Source: Parasphingorhabdus cellanae (GTDB taxonomy: Bacteria > Pseudomonadota > Alphaproteobacteria > Sphingomonadales > Sphingomonadaceae). Taken from it: 64,000 nucleotides of DNA. Within the stretch, counting starts at the first letter, position 1; each line of letters starts with the position of its first letter. The translations under genes and the position numbers were made by a program. The stretch covers positions 1,364,001-1,428,000 of the forward strand of contig NZ_CP071794.1 of the NCBI RefSeq assembly GCF_017498565.1, given 5' to 3'. Shown here piece after piece: positions 27,980 through 37,115 of this stretch. The notes beneath the pieces were generated by a model. It was not told the DNA's origin and made no database searches. It saw nothing but the letters and a program-made list of their open reading frames with translations.

Positions 27980-28432
27980 CTAGTTTGGCAAACGTGACGC
28001 TTTACCAAAGCTGCTATATTGTTCGTTACCGACAAAACCAAACTTGCTTACGCCGCTATCCTTAATCTCCGCGAGAACGCGATCGACTGTCAGATAAGCA
28101 CTGACCGGGTCAGGCTGGAACTGGAGCTCAGGCTCTGGAACCATTGATTTGGTCTGCGCGAGATATTGTTTAATCTGCTGCAAGGAAGCCGGTTGGTCAT
28201 TCCATAAGATCTGGTTGGTCGGGGTAATGCCCAACCGATTTTTCACCGGATCAATGTCCGGTGGCGGTGGTGCATTGGGATCATCGACAGGTAGATCCAG
28301 TTTAACCGCATGGGTCTGGACCGGGATTGTAATGATGAACATGATGAGGAGAACGAGCAGGACGTCGATCAACGGCGTCGTGTTCATTTCCATCATCGGC
28401 GTGCCATCATCTTTGCCGCCGCTCATAGCCAT
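27980..28432 (-). CDS. exbD: ExbD/TolR-family biopolymer transport protein
   Basis: 150 residues. A cytoplasmic stub precedes a single N-terminal helix with the proton-path Asp (MMEMNTTPLIDVLLVLLIMFIITIPVQTHAVKLDLP). The periplasmic domain has only about 110 residues. It works with ExbB to harvest the proton motive force for TonB. It is the second of two exbD copies, the usual arrangement in sphingomonads and xanthomonads. Confidence 0.94.
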   Translation of the reverse strand: MAMSGGKDDGTPMMEMNTTPLIDVLLVLLIMFIITIPVQTHAVKLDLPVDDPNAPPPPDIDPVKNRLGITPTNQILWNDQPASLQQIKQYLAQTKSMVPEPELQFQPDPVSAYLTVDRVLAEIKDSGVSKFGFVGNEQYSSFGKASRLPN

Positions 28433-28475
28433 TAGTGCGTCTCCTTAAATACTCTAAACTTCATGCCATCTCAGG

Positions 28476-28997
28476 CTATTCGATTGCAACCGGTGTCGAC
28501 AAGAAGCCAACTTTGGCAAAACCCGCCCGCTGCATGGCGAAAATTGCGCCACCAATGCACCGATATGGCGTGTTAATATCTCCGCGAATATGAACTTCCG
28601 GCATATCATCCGCTGTCATATTCTCTACGCCGCCAAAAGCTTCGATCTGGTTTTCCAACTGGGTCACAGCTCGTTGCACCAATTCATTGGAATCGATCGG
28701 AGTCGTGTTCCAGTAAATCCGGCAATTGCCGCCTGGATTAGCGCCAGAAAATTCCGGATCACCAGGATCCCGACCAGCCGAGTCTGTTGTCGTAACAGCG
28801 AGCAGAACATTTTCCGGTTTGGTTGTCGTCACTTCAAACGGTAGAACCGGCAGTTCCAGCTCCACAGTTTGAATCACGACCGGAACAGCGATCAAGAAAA
28901 TGATCAGCAAAACCAGCATGACGTCCACTAGCGGGGTCGTGTTAATGTCCGATAGAGGAGTTTCCGCTCCACCGCCGTCCCCAACATTCATCGCCAT
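28476..28997 (-). CDS. exbD: ExbD/TolR-family biopolymer transport protein (first copy)
   Basis: 173 residues with the ExbD helix LSDINTTPLVDVMLVLLIIFLIAVPVVIQTVELELPVLP; the Asp in TPLVD is the conserved proton residue. The periplasmic part has an extra loop with cysteines (NPGGNCRIYWN, TPYRCIGGAI) that could form a disulfide, which the second copy lacks. It lies 43 bp upstream of the second exbD. Confidence 0.94.
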   Translation of the reverse strand: MAMNVGDGGGAETPLSDINTTPLVDVMLVLLIIFLIAVPVVIQTVELELPVLPFEVTTTKPENVLLAVTTTDSAGRDPGDPEFSGANPGGNCRIYWNTTPIDSNELVQRAVTQLENQIEAFGGVENMTADDMPEVHIRGDINTPYRCIGGAIFAMQRAGFAKVGFLSTPVAIE

Positions 28998-29074
28998 AAG
29001 ATTCTATCCTCTTATAATTATACTTTACCGAAATAGCAGGATGAACCTGCACATTCGAAAATCAAGAGCGGCCC

Positions 29075-29112
29075 AAGCCGTTTGCAAAAGGTCGAGACCC
29101 TGCAAACGGCTT
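29075..29112 (-). promoter_or_regulatory. 12-bp inverted repeat between exbB and the first exbD
   Basis: AAGCCGTTTGCA (29075-29086) and TGCAAACGGCTT (29101-29112) pair perfectly over a 14-base loop, in the 126-bp gap after the exbB stop. No T-tract follows on the minus strand, so it is more likely an mRNA processing or stability hairpin, or a weak attenuator that sets different ExbB and ExbD amounts. Confidence 0.6.
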
Positions 29113-29123
29113 TGGCTAGCGCT

Positions 29124-29900
29124 TTACTTCTTTACAGCTGGCTTAGCCGCCGGAGCTGCTGCTGTTGCAGGCTTCGTCTGGATGCCGCCTTTAGTCGTGG
29201 TTGGCTTCACAGCGCCGTCTGACGAAATATAACCCAGAACATCATTGGAGAAATCGCTGATATCTTCGGCGATGCGCTTGTTGCGGCCCTGCAGCCAGTT
29301 ATAAGCAAGAACGGCAGGAACAGCCACGCCAAGACCCAGTGCGGTCATGATCAAAGCTTCACCAACCGGACCAGCAACGGCATCGATTGATGCCTGACCA
29401 GCAATACCAATTTTAATCAGTGCGCGGTAAATACCGATAACCGTACCGAACAGACCGATAAATGGCGATGTCGCGCCCACAGTTGCGAGCCAAGGAAGGC
29501 CAGTTGCCAGCTTGGAGTTGATCAGACCTTGCGAGCGGTTCAGCGAACCGTGCAGCCAATCATGGGCTTCCACAGGGTCGGTCAAACGTGCGTGATCTTC
29601 TTCGGCCTTGATGCCGTCATCAACAATCTGGCGGTAAGCACTATTCTTGTCGAGCTTTGCAGCGCCTTCTTTCAAGCTATTGGCTTTCCAGAAAGAAGCC
29701 CGGGCCGCTTCACCCTGTTTCATCACTTTGTTTTGCTCAAAAAGTTTCGAGAACAGGATGTAGAATGAGGACACAGACATGATGGCCAAAACGCCGAGCG
29801 TGAACCAGGCGATAATACCGCCCTGTTGCATCGCTTCCCAAAAGCCAAACTGATTCTTCGGTGCGGCCGTTCCGGCTGCAGCTAAAATTTCAATAAACAT
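29124..29900 (-). CDS. exbB: ExbB/TolQ/MotA-family proton channel protein
   Basis: 258 residues with three membrane helices: GGIIAWFTLGVLAIMSVSSFYILFSKL, then LPWLATVGATSPFIGLFGTVIGIYRALIKIG and ALIMTALGLGVAVPAVLAYNWLQGRN, the conserved MotA/TolQ/ExbB block. The N-terminus has AAAGTAAPKNQFGFWEAM and the C-terminus a Lys/Ala/Pro tail. It forms the stator with ExbD and powers TonB. It lies in the operon between tonB and exbD. Confidence 0.95.
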   Translation of the reverse strand: MFIEILAAAGTAAPKNQFGFWEAMQQGGIIAWFTLGVLAIMSVSSFYILFSKLFEQNKVMKQGEAARASFWKANSLKEGAAKLDKNSAYRQIVDDGIKAEEDHARLTDPVEAHDWLHGSLNRSQGLINSKLATGLPWLATVGATSPFIGLFGTVIGIYRALIKIGIAGQASIDAVAGPVGEALIMTALGLGVAVPAVLAYNWLQGRNKRIAEDISDFSNDVLGYISSDGAVKPTTTKGGIQTKPATAAAPAAKPAVKK

Positions 29901-29980
29901 TATATATTCCCCTCAAGGATGGATTAGATTTTCAAATTTTGCAGCGGAGCGGTGTTCAAACCGATCCACTGCGGTGTTAC

Positions 29981-30643
29981 TTATTTTGGTATCTGCCAAC
30001 GAACCCTACTGGACCATGAAGCACTGGTGGGATTGCCTGCACTATCCAGAGCGGGACGAAAACGCGCCCGTCGCTGGATATTCTTGCAAGTTGCCGCATC
30101 CAAATCACTATGGCCGCTAGAACCAGTAATCTGACAACTGTCCACTCTACCTTTGGCATTTACAACCACGCTAAAGCTTGTCGTACCCTCACGCTCTTCA
30201 CGCAGCGCACGAGACGGATAGTCGTTCGCGTTCGCCCAGTTGCCTGGATTACCGCGCGGTTCGGGATTAGCCCGTTGCGGCGGTGGCGGTGGCGGTGGAG
30301 CTGGCGGTGGGGCCGGTGCAACTGGCGCTGGGGCCGGTGGCGGTGTTCTCACCTGCTGTGGCTGAGGCCGCGCAATCGGTGGCGGCGTCACGATCGGCGG
30401 TGGTGTCACCACGGGTGGTGGTTCAATCGGCTGATCCGGTGGCGGTGGAGGTGGTTCCTCAATCTCTTCCGGGGGTTCTTCTTCTTGGATATCGATCATA
30501 TCAAGCTCTGACGCCACTTTCTTGACTGCACTATAAGCCAGTCCGGTGACCAAAGCATATCCAAACAGCGCGTGTATGATGACGACAAGGGCAATAGATA
30601 CCAGCTTGCTCGAACTCATCTGTTGTTGGTCAGCATAAGCCAT
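29981..30643 (-). CDS. tonB: TonB energy-transducing protein
   Basis: 220 residues. One N-terminal helix (LVSIALVVIIHALFGYALVTGLAYSAV) contains the conserved Ser and His (VIIHALF). A long Pro/Glu then Pro-rich rigid spacer follows (about 50-135). The C-terminal TonB domain (YPSRALREEREGTTSFSVVVNAKGRVDSCQITGSSGHSDLDAATCKNIQRRARFRPALD) ends in the usual beta strand. It energises TonB-dependent receptors such as the one at 49296-51713. It is the first gene of the operon. Confidence 0.95.
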   Translation of the reverse strand: MAYADQQQMSSSKLVSIALVVIIHALFGYALVTGLAYSAVKKVASELDMIDIQEEEPPEEIEEPPPPPPDQPIEPPPVVTPPPIVTPPPIARPQPQQVRTPPPAPAPVAPAPPPAPPPPPPPQRANPEPRGNPGNWANANDYPSRALREEREGTTSFSVVVNAKGRVDSCQITGSSGHSDLDAATCKNIQRRARFRPALDSAGNPTSASWSSRVRWQIPK

Positions 30644-30905
30644 TCAGAAACATAACTCCTTTTCTTCCCTCGGGAATCAAAACCTCGCAAAAGATTCTTA
30701 TCAAGAACTGCCGGCGTGTAACCCGCACCATCCCTAGATTCCCCACGACAGCCTTTCGTTGCGATGAAAGCCGCCTTAAAAATGTTTTAACGCGGTAGTT
30801 GGGGTCAGGCAATCGCTTTGTTAGTTCAGGGTTGATTAAGCTGTCAAAAACACAAGATGTTGCTTAGAGAATAGTCCATTAAAAGCGGAAAATTACAGGA
30901 TATTC

Positions 30906-31757
30906 ATGCACACCATACCCTATAAATTCATTGGCTTGCTAATAGCGCTAACAGCCTGTTTCCCTGCTTTTTCGCAGTCGGATGCGAATGCTGATCCATT
31001 ACAATATGCGGATGTTGCTGACCTTAGTGTTAATGCGCCTTTGATTGCGCATGTTACGATTAAAGAAGCCATTAAAGTTGACCCAAAAAGGGTCACTAAC
31101 GCACCGGCGGGAACGGAAAGATATTATATTGTGGCGACAACCAACGCGCTGATTCGGGGTCAGGGCGGAATACCGGAAACGATTCGCTATATCATTGATC
31201 TACCGTTGAACGAACGCGGACGAGCGCCCAAGATCAAGAAGAAACAGTTTATCATTTTCGCCCGTAATCTCAGCGGCTCCAGCGGTGATATTCAGCTCGC
31301 CGCGCCGGATGCACAGATTGACTGGACGCCCGAGAGAGATCAGCGCGTGCGATCACTTGTTCGGGAAATCGTCGCTCGCAACGCTGCGCCATCAATCACG
31401 GGAGTAGGTAGCGCTTTTCACGTTCCCGGTACAATTATCGGCGAAGGCGAAACGCAAATTTTCTTGGAAACCGTTACCGGAAACCCAGTTTCCATCACGA
31501 TATTGAGCCGAGAGGGCCAGCAAAAAGTCTGGGCCGTGTCTTTGAGCGAGATAGTTGATGAAGCAGCAACTGCGCCGGTCCGAAACAGCCTGTTATGGTA
31601 TCGGCTCGCCTGCTTTTTACCAAGATCACTACCAGAGGAATCCTTGGCAGGTGATTCGGCTGCCAATGCCAATCAAGCCCGCCGAGACTATGATCTGGTC
31701 ATACAAGATCTGGGGAATTGCCCGCGTACGCGCCCGGCTGAATATCGCCCTAGCTGA
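30906..31757 (+). CDS. Exported protein of unknown function
   Basis: 283 residues with a cleavable signal peptide (FIGLLIALTACFPAFSQSD). It has no recognised domain. Motifs such as YADVADLSVNAPLIAHVTIKEAIKV, RGQGGIPETIRYIIDLP and KKKQFIIFARNLSG suggest a beta-rich periplasmic protein. It stands alone upstream of hom on the same strand with a 141-bp gap. Similar proteins appear to be common in sphingomonads, but I cannot name a function. Confidence 0.75.
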   Translation: MHTIPYKFIGLLIALTACFPAFSQSDANADPLQYADVADLSVNAPLIAHVTIKEAIKVDPKRVTNAPAGTERYYIVATTNALIRGQGGIPETIRYIIDLPLNERGRAPKIKKKQFIIFARNLSGSSGDIQLAAPDAQIDWTPERDQRVRSLVREIVARNAAPSITGVGSAFHVPGTIIGEGETQIFLETVTGNPVSITILSREGQQKVWAVSLSEIVDEAATAPVRNSLLWYRLACFLPRSLPEESLAGDSAANANQARRDYDLVIQDLGNCPRTRPAEYRPS

Positions 31758-31898
31758 CACGCTGGATCACAAATTTATGCCAGTAACGTGAAAGACAGGC
31801 TGGCATTATAGGGCCGCGGCGCTATTAAACGGGCTCAATATTTCAATGCCCAATATACACCGCTAATCTATCAGCCCGAACTCAAGGTTTCCATCACT

Positions 31899-33197
31899 AT
31901 GACTACACCTCTCCGCATCGCTTTGGCTGGTCTTGGCACTGTCGGTTCCGGCGTCATCCGCTTGATCAATGAAAATGGTGCGATGATAGCGCAGCGCGCT
32001 GGACGCCCTATAGAGATTAGCGCCATCTCGGCACGCGACCGGGCCCGTGACCGCGGAATGGATCTTAGCCCGTATAAATGGGCCGACGATATGAACGATT
32101 TCGCCGCTGATCCGGGCGTTGATTGCGTGGTTGAAATGATCGGCGGTTCTGATGGTCCGGCTCTCGATCTGGCCCGCAACAGCCTGAAAAGCGGCAAATC
32201 ATTTGTGACCGCGAATAAAGCCATGATCGCCCACCATGGTATGGAATTGGCCAGCCTTGCAGAAAAACAGAATCTGGCTTTGAAATATGAAGCCGCTGTC
32301 GCTGGAGGTATCCCGGTCATAAAGGGCTTGCGCGAAGGCGCCTCGGCCAACCGTATCGAGCGGGTCTATGGCATCCTGAACGGCACTTGTAATTATATCC
32401 TCACCACGATGGAAAAGCACGGCAGCGATTTTGATGCGGTATTAAAAGATGCACAGGATCTGGGATATGCCGAGGCTGATCCCAGTTTTGATATTGATGG
32501 AGTTGATGCCGCCCATAAACTGGCGATTTTGGCGGCGCTGTCTTTTGGCAAGGCGGTTGATTTTGATGGCGTAGAAATTGCTGGCATTCGCGATATTGTG
32601 GCAGCAGATATTGGGCAGGCAAAGGCGCTTGGCTATCGCATCCGCCTGCTTGGCATGGCACGGATAGACGATGGAAAGCTATTCCAACGTGTTAATCCTT
32701 ATCTGGTCCCTGAAAGTCATCCCCTCGCTCATATCGATGGATCGACTAACGCTGTCGTCGCCGAGGGCAATTTTTCCGGACGGCTGATGTTTCAGGGCGC
32801 TGGTGCCGGTGATGGCCCTACTGCGTCTGCCATAGTCGCCGACTTGATCGATATTGCGCGCGGCGATAGCGGCACCGTTTTTGCGATGCCAGCTAGTAAA
32901 ATGGCGGCTAGCGAGCGGGCGGAAAGCGGTAATCGTACCGGGAAAAGTTACATCCGTTTCATCGTTGCTGACAAACCGGGCGTGTTGGCGGAAATCACAG
33001 CAGCGATGCGGGATGCGGAAGTGTCGATCGAAAGCCTGATCCAGACCGAGAAAACCAACGAGGGTTCTGTGCTTATTTCGATGGTAACCCATCAAAGCCT
33101 GGAACGGGATGTTATTCAGAGCCTTGAAAAACTATCGGATTCCAGCAGCCTGCAAGGCGCTCCAGTGGTTATGCACCTATTGAGTGACGAAGACTAA
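31899..33197 (+). CDS. hom: Homoserine dehydrogenase
   Basis: 432 residues. It reduces aspartate semialdehyde to homoserine on the way to threonine and methionine. Domains: N-terminal NAD(P)-binding (LRIALAGLGTVGSGVIRLI), catalytic GTCNYILTTMEKHGSDFDAVLKDAQDLGYAEADPSFDIDGVDAAHKLAIL (family signature with the catalytic Lys) and a C-terminal ACT domain (SYIRFIVADKPGVLAEITAAMRDAEVSIESLIQTE) for threonine feedback. It leads the hom, glpX, recJ region typical of sphingomonads. Confidence 0.97.
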   Translation: MTTPLRIALAGLGTVGSGVIRLINENGAMIAQRAGRPIEISAISARDRARDRGMDLSPYKWADDMNDFAADPGVDCVVEMIGGSDGPALDLARNSLKSGKSFVTANKAMIAHHGMELASLAEKQNLALKYEAAVAGGIPVIKGLREGASANRIERVYGILNGTCNYILTTMEKHGSDFDAVLKDAQDLGYAEADPSFDIDGVDAAHKLAILAALSFGKAVDFDGVEIAGIRDIVAADIGQAKALGYRIRLLGMARIDDGKLFQRVNPYLVPESHPLAHIDGSTNAVVAEGNFSGRLMFQGAGAGDGPTASAIVADLIDIARGDSGTVFAMPASKMAASERAESGNRTGKSYIRFIVADKPGVLAEITAAMRDAEVSIESLIQTEKTNEGSVLISMVTHQSLERDVIQSLEKLSDSSSLQGAPVVMHLLSDED

Positions 33198-33207
33198 AAA
33201 TCACAGC

Positions 33208-33696
33208 TCATTCCGGCTCATTCGCTCTGATCTGGACTTGTTTGACATAATCTTCATCCGGAACAGTCGGCTTTATCACGCGCCACAGCTTTCCAGCCGG
33301 ACCGTCAACACCGCCACCGGGCCCGCCAAACGATATAGTCATGATCGGCAGCCCTTTGAAACATTTGCGTTCACTGGCATCGACATAACAGCGGCCAGTA
33401 TTCACATATTCCGCATTTCCGGTGGGAATTGGCTCCCTAATCCTCTGACCACGTTCCAGCAGTTCCGGAAAGGGCAGCCGATATTTGCGATTGGCATCAA
33501 ATGCTGCGCAAACCACAATTTCGTCCGGATCAGAATTTTTCAGACAGCCATCAGCATCAACGGCGACCAATTGGTGGGCATTGTCGATCAACTGATCGGT
33601 GCGGCTAACTGTCTCTATTTGGGCATAAGCCGTCTCGAAAACCGTGCCGAATGTCAGGATTAAGGACAAGATTACAAGGCTTCTCGACAATGTCAT
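33208..33696 (-). CDS. Small exported protein with conserved EIVVC and YRLP motifs
   Basis: 162 residues with a signal peptide (LVILSLILTFGTVFETAYAQ). The mature part has CLKNSDPDEIVVCAAFDANRKYRLP, a pattern seen in many short exported sphingomonad proteins, and cysteines CYVDASERKC that could pair. It lies antisense between hom and glpX, ending 10 bp after hom and starting 56 bp before the glpX start. Function is unknown. Confidence 0.72.
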   Translation of the reverse strand: MTLSRSLVILSLILTFGTVFETAYAQIETVSRTDQLIDNAHQLVAVDADGCLKNSDPDEIVVCAAFDANRKYRLPFPELLERGQRIREPIPTGNAEYVNTGRCYVDASERKCFKGLPIMTISFGGPGGGVDGPAGKLWRVIKPTVPDEDYVKQVQIRANEPE

Positions 33697-33752
33697 ATCG
33701 CTCCCCTATCGAGAGTTCAAAATTGGCCCCTATAGAAGGACTAGACATTCAA

Positions 33753-34724
33753 ATGCCTAAATCAAGTGATATTCTCGAACGCGTATTGGTACTGGAAATG
33801 GTACGTGTGACCGAGGCAGCCGCAGTTTCTGCTGCCAAGCTCATTGGTCGGGGCGACGAAAAAGCGGCTGATGCCGCGGCGGTCGAGGCTATGCGCGCAG
33901 CACTGAACGGGCTCAATATCTGCGGCACCGTTGTCATCGGCGAGGGCGAAAGAGACGAAGCACCGATGCTGTTTATCGGTGAGAAAGTCGGCCATGGCTG
34001 CGAGGGCGAATCACCAGAAATCGATATCGCCCTGGACCCGTTGGAAGGGACCACGATTACGGCAAAAGCCGGCCCCAATGCCCTTGCGGTTCTCGCCATC
34101 GCGGAGAAAGGCAATCTTCTCAATGCGCCAGATGTCTACATGGACAAGCTCGCCGTCGGCCCGGGCTATTCCGACAATATTATAGATCTCGACAAATCTG
34201 TACGAGAGAATGTCTCAGCGGTTGCGAAGGAAAAAGGTGTTGAGCCAGCGGATATTATCGTCTGCGTGCTTGACCGGCCACGCCATGAGAAAATCATTGC
34301 CGAACTGCGTGAAATCGGTTGCGGTATCATGTTGATCCCCGACGGTGATGTGGCCGGTGTTATTGCGACCACCGATGAAGAAACGACTGTCGACATGTAT
34401 ATGGGCAGCGGCGGCGCTCCTGAAGGTGTCTTGGCCGCAGCGGCACTGCGCTGTGTCGGTGGACAGTTTAAGGGCCGCTTGACCTTCCGCAATGACGATG
34501 AACGCAAACGCGCCCATAAATGGGGCATCGAAGATCTCGACAAAATCTATGACCTCAAAGAACTGGCAAAAGGCGATGTCATTTTTGCAGCGACGGGTGT
34601 TACTGACGGCTCCCTTTTGGAAGGCGTCAAGAAACTGCGCAGCGGTGTCATGACGACCGAAAGCGTGGTGATGCGTGCTTCGTCCGGCACAGTGCGCTGG
34701 GTCAAGAGCGAGCACCGCGCCTGA
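33753..34724 (+). CDS. glpX: Class II fructose-1,6-bisphosphatase (GlpX)
   Basis: 323 residues from the ATG at 33753 (MPKSSDILERVLVLEMVRVTEAAAVSAAKLIGRGDE). GlpX hydrolyses fructose-1,6-bisphosphate in gluconeogenesis. Signature segments: GTVVIGEGERDEAPMLFIGEKVG, DIALDPLEGTTITAKAGPNALAV (metal site), SGGAPEGVLAAAALRC. The more upstream ATG at 33651 would overlap the antisense gene and does not look coding. Four bases separate its stop from the next gene. Confidence 0.95.
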   Translation: MPKSSDILERVLVLEMVRVTEAAAVSAAKLIGRGDEKAADAAAVEAMRAALNGLNICGTVVIGEGERDEAPMLFIGEKVGHGCEGESPEIDIALDPLEGTTITAKAGPNALAVLAIAEKGNLLNAPDVYMDKLAVGPGYSDNIIDLDKSVRENVSAVAKEKGVEPADIIVCVLDRPRHEKIIAELREIGCGIMLIPDGDVAGVIATTDEETTVDMYMGSGGAPEGVLAAAALRCVGGQFKGRLTFRNDDERKRAHKWGIEDLDKIYDLKELAKGDVIFAATGVTDGSLLEGVKKLRSGVMTTESVVMRASSGTVRWVKSEHRA

Positions 34725-34727
34725 TCC

Positions 34728-35975
34728 ATGACGGAAGGCGCAATTCGAGCATTGGTAGGCCGCTTCAGACCTGTGATATTTGCGCTGCCGCTGATGGCGG
34801 CGGCCTGTATTTCACCGGTTGACTATGGTCCGATCCGGCATGCGGACTACGTTGCCAATGGGCGCTGTGATCCGGTAGAAAATAGCGCGGCGACAAATGA
34901 CCCGGATACCGCGGAAAAACCGTTTTTCGTTGTCACTAGTCGTTTACCAGATTGCCGAGCCGATGATATCAAACTGCTCAATCATCGCGGAGATAAAGTT
35001 CGCTTTGGCCGCTTTGGGGCCCCGCAGGATATGCTGGACGAGAAAGGCAAGGTAGACGGACGGCGCATCCCGTTTTCCATATCCAACGAAACACAATGGT
35101 GGGCAAGCTTATCCAAAACTATGGGCAACCGTGAAGGCCGGGTCCTGCTCTATGTGCACGGCTATCGCGAGACATTTTTCACAAGCTCCCGCGATACCGC
35201 CCAAATTGCACGGCTGACAAATTTTACCGGTCCCGTCATCCAATATTCATGGCCGTCGCAAGGGCAGTTTCTCAAATACACGGTCGATGAAACCAATATG
35301 TACTGGGACGAACGGAATTTCCGCAAATTTCTGACAAAATTGGCCCAGCAACCATGGACCAAAGAAATTGTGCTGGTCTCTCATTCACTGGGCGCACGGC
35401 TCATACTGCCAGCAGTGGAATTTGTCGATCGCAACAGTTCCGACGCTGACTCCAGCAATATCTCGAATATCATTCTCGTATCACCCGATGTTGATCGTCA
35501 GGATTTTGAACGGGATATCGCAGAGGAAATTTTGTCCGCACGCCGGGTCAATAATGACCGGAGAATAACCGTTTATGCCTCAGCCAAAGATAGCGCCTTG
35601 TCGTTATCGGATGACGTTCACGGCTATCCACGACTAGGTAATCCGCGATGTTTTGATCCGTTCAAGGCCGCAGAACTCAAAGACAAAGGCTTGCCCGAAC
35701 GCTGCTATGCGGCAAAATCGCAATATGACGATCCGCCAGAAAAAAGCGGCCTCACCATTGTAGATACTACCGCTGTCAGTCAGGGCCGGGTGGGGCATGG
35801 CGACTATCTGCGCAGTGCCATTGCTTGCCGGGATTTTGCTGCCGTCGTGAATGGAGAGAGGGGAGCAATAAAAGGCCGTGATCCAACCCATTTATCCTAT
35901 GTATTTGCGCTAGCGCCGCCTTTGGAAGACGAGGAGCTAGACGATCTGGCAATCTGCCGCCGCGACTCCGATTGA
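34728..35975 (+). CDS. Alpha/beta hydrolase lipoprotein, DUF900 type
   Basis: 415 residues. An N-terminal lipoprotein signal (FALPLMAAACISP) precedes a DUF900-like alpha/beta hydrolase: EGRVLLYVHGYRETF, FTGPVIQYSWPSQGQFLKYTVDETNMYWDERNFRKFL, nucleophile elbow SHSLGAR (Ser), then ILVSPDVDRQDFE and a late HGDYLRSAIA likely containing the catalytic His. The substrate is unknown; family members include esterase- and lipase-like proteins. It starts 3 bp after glpX. Confidence 0.87.
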   Translation: MTEGAIRALVGRFRPVIFALPLMAAACISPVDYGPIRHADYVANGRCDPVENSAATNDPDTAEKPFFVVTSRLPDCRADDIKLLNHRGDKVRFGRFGAPQDMLDEKGKVDGRRIPFSISNETQWWASLSKTMGNREGRVLLYVHGYRETFFTSSRDTAQIARLTNFTGPVIQYSWPSQGQFLKYTVDETNMYWDERNFRKFLTKLAQQPWTKEIVLVSHSLGARLILPAVEFVDRNSSDADSSNISNIILVSPDVDRQDFERDIAEEILSARRVNNDRRITVYASAKDSALSLSDDVHGYPRLGNPRCFDPFKAAELKDKGLPERCYAAKSQYDDPPEKSGLTIVDTTAVSQGRVGHGDYLRSAIACRDFAAVVNGERGAIKGRDPTHLSYVFALAPPLEDEELDDLAICRRDSD

Positions 35976-36575
35976 ATGGCTGTTAATCCGGGCAATCTCG
36001 ACGAACTTTTGAAAGATGTCCGCGCATGCACGGTTTGTAGCGGGCTGCCGTTTGGCCCCGACCCGTTGCTGCAAGCCGGGTCGACCGCCAAAATCCTGAT
36101 CGCAGGACAGGCACCGGGCAGCAAGACCCACGAGAAAGGCCGACCTTTTGATGATCAGAGCGGCAAGCGCCTGCGCACATGGCTTGGCGTGACCGAAGAT
36201 CAATTTTATGATCCAGGCCTGTTTGCGATCATTCCAATGGGTTTTTGTTTCCCGGGAACAGGTAAGGGCGGCGATCTGCCTCCGCGCCCAGAATGCGCAC
36301 CGCTGTGGCGCAAGCCTTTACTTGATAGTCTGCCCGCGATTGAGCTGACCCTGATCCTCGGCCAATATGCGCTGCACTGGCATCTCGGCGACGCCAAATC
36401 GAAAACGCTGACAGAAACCGTCAAACGGTGGGAAGAATTCTGGCCTTGCGCGCTGCCCCTACCGCATCCCAGCCCACGCAATATTCGTTGGTTTAATGCC
36501 AATCCCTGGTTTGAGGCCGAACTTGTCCCGGTACTTCACGAGCGCGTCGCGCGATTGATCAAAAAACACCCATAG
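35976..36575 (+). CDS. Uracil-DNA glycosylase superfamily protein
   Basis: 199 residues starting directly after the hydrolase stop (TGAATGG). It has the UDG fold: ILIAGQAPGSKTHEKGRPFDDQSGKRLRTWLGVTED (motif A region), FCFPGTGKGGDLPPRPECAPLW, LILGQYALHWHL and the late LPLPHPSPRNIRWFNANPWF (motif B, HPS). An N-terminal CTVCSGLPFG pair may be structural. This is the widespread UDG-like family (COG1573-related); it may remove uracil from DNA, but some members lack activity. Confidence 0.88.
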   Translation: MAVNPGNLDELLKDVRACTVCSGLPFGPDPLLQAGSTAKILIAGQAPGSKTHEKGRPFDDQSGKRLRTWLGVTEDQFYDPGLFAIIPMGFCFPGTGKGGDLPPRPECAPLWRKPLLDSLPAIELTLILGQYALHWHLGDAKSKTLTETVKRWEEFWPCALPLPHPSPRNIRWFNANPWFEAELVPVLHERVARLIKKHP

Positions 36576-37050
36576 CCAGACCAGCGGCAAGCGTGGCCCC
36601 TATTTCAGCGCATTGCGCTTTATCCATTTCGCTAATCGTCTTGGGTGCCATTATCGCTTGTTCAGTCTGCGCATGGGTGCAAATAATTGGCGTATCAACA
36701 ACCTTTTTAAGCCGCCACCCAGTCGCAATTCGCTCCAGCTGTTTCTGCGCATTTTCACCATCCGAACCCGCACAAATCATCGCCGCATAGGGGCGACCTT
36801 TCATTTGCCCAAGTAATGGATAATAGCAGCGATCAAAAAACGCCTTCATCACGCCCGCAATCGCCGCCAGATTTTCAGGCGTGGCAAAAATATAACCATC
36901 AGCAGCCAGCATATCGGCAGGTTTGCAATCTTCGGCGCGAAGCAATCGGGTTTTGGTATCCTTTTCTTCGCGCGCAGCCGCTGCGGCGGCTTCGGCCATT
37001 TGCTCGGTTCCACCAGTGTAGCTGTGATAGATGATCAGCAGATTTTTCAT
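36559..37050 (-). CDS. Flavodoxin-family NAD(P)H-dependent FMN protein
   Basis: 163 residues from the ATG at 37050 (MKNLLIIYHSYTGGTEQMAEA), with the FMN phosphate loop SYTGGTEQ, YIFATPENLAAIAGVMKAFFDRCYY and AAMICAGSDGENAQKQL. Similar to flavodoxin/NAD(P)H oxidoreductase WrbA-like proteins. Its 3' end overlaps the 3' end of the convergent glycosylase gene by 17 bp. Confidence 0.87.
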   Translation of the reverse strand: MKNLLIIYHSYTGGTEQMAEAAAAAAREEKDTKTRLLRAEDCKPADMLAADGYIFATPENLAAIAGVMKAFFDRCYYPLLGQMKGRPYAAMICAGSDGENAQKQLERIATGWRLKKVVDTPIICTHAQTEQAIMAPKTISEMDKAQCAEIGATLAAGLAMGVF

Positions 37051-37115
37051 GAGCCCTGCCCTAACAGCGATCAAAGCAATTGTCAGCGGACCATGGTTCG
37101 CGCATAGCTATTGCC

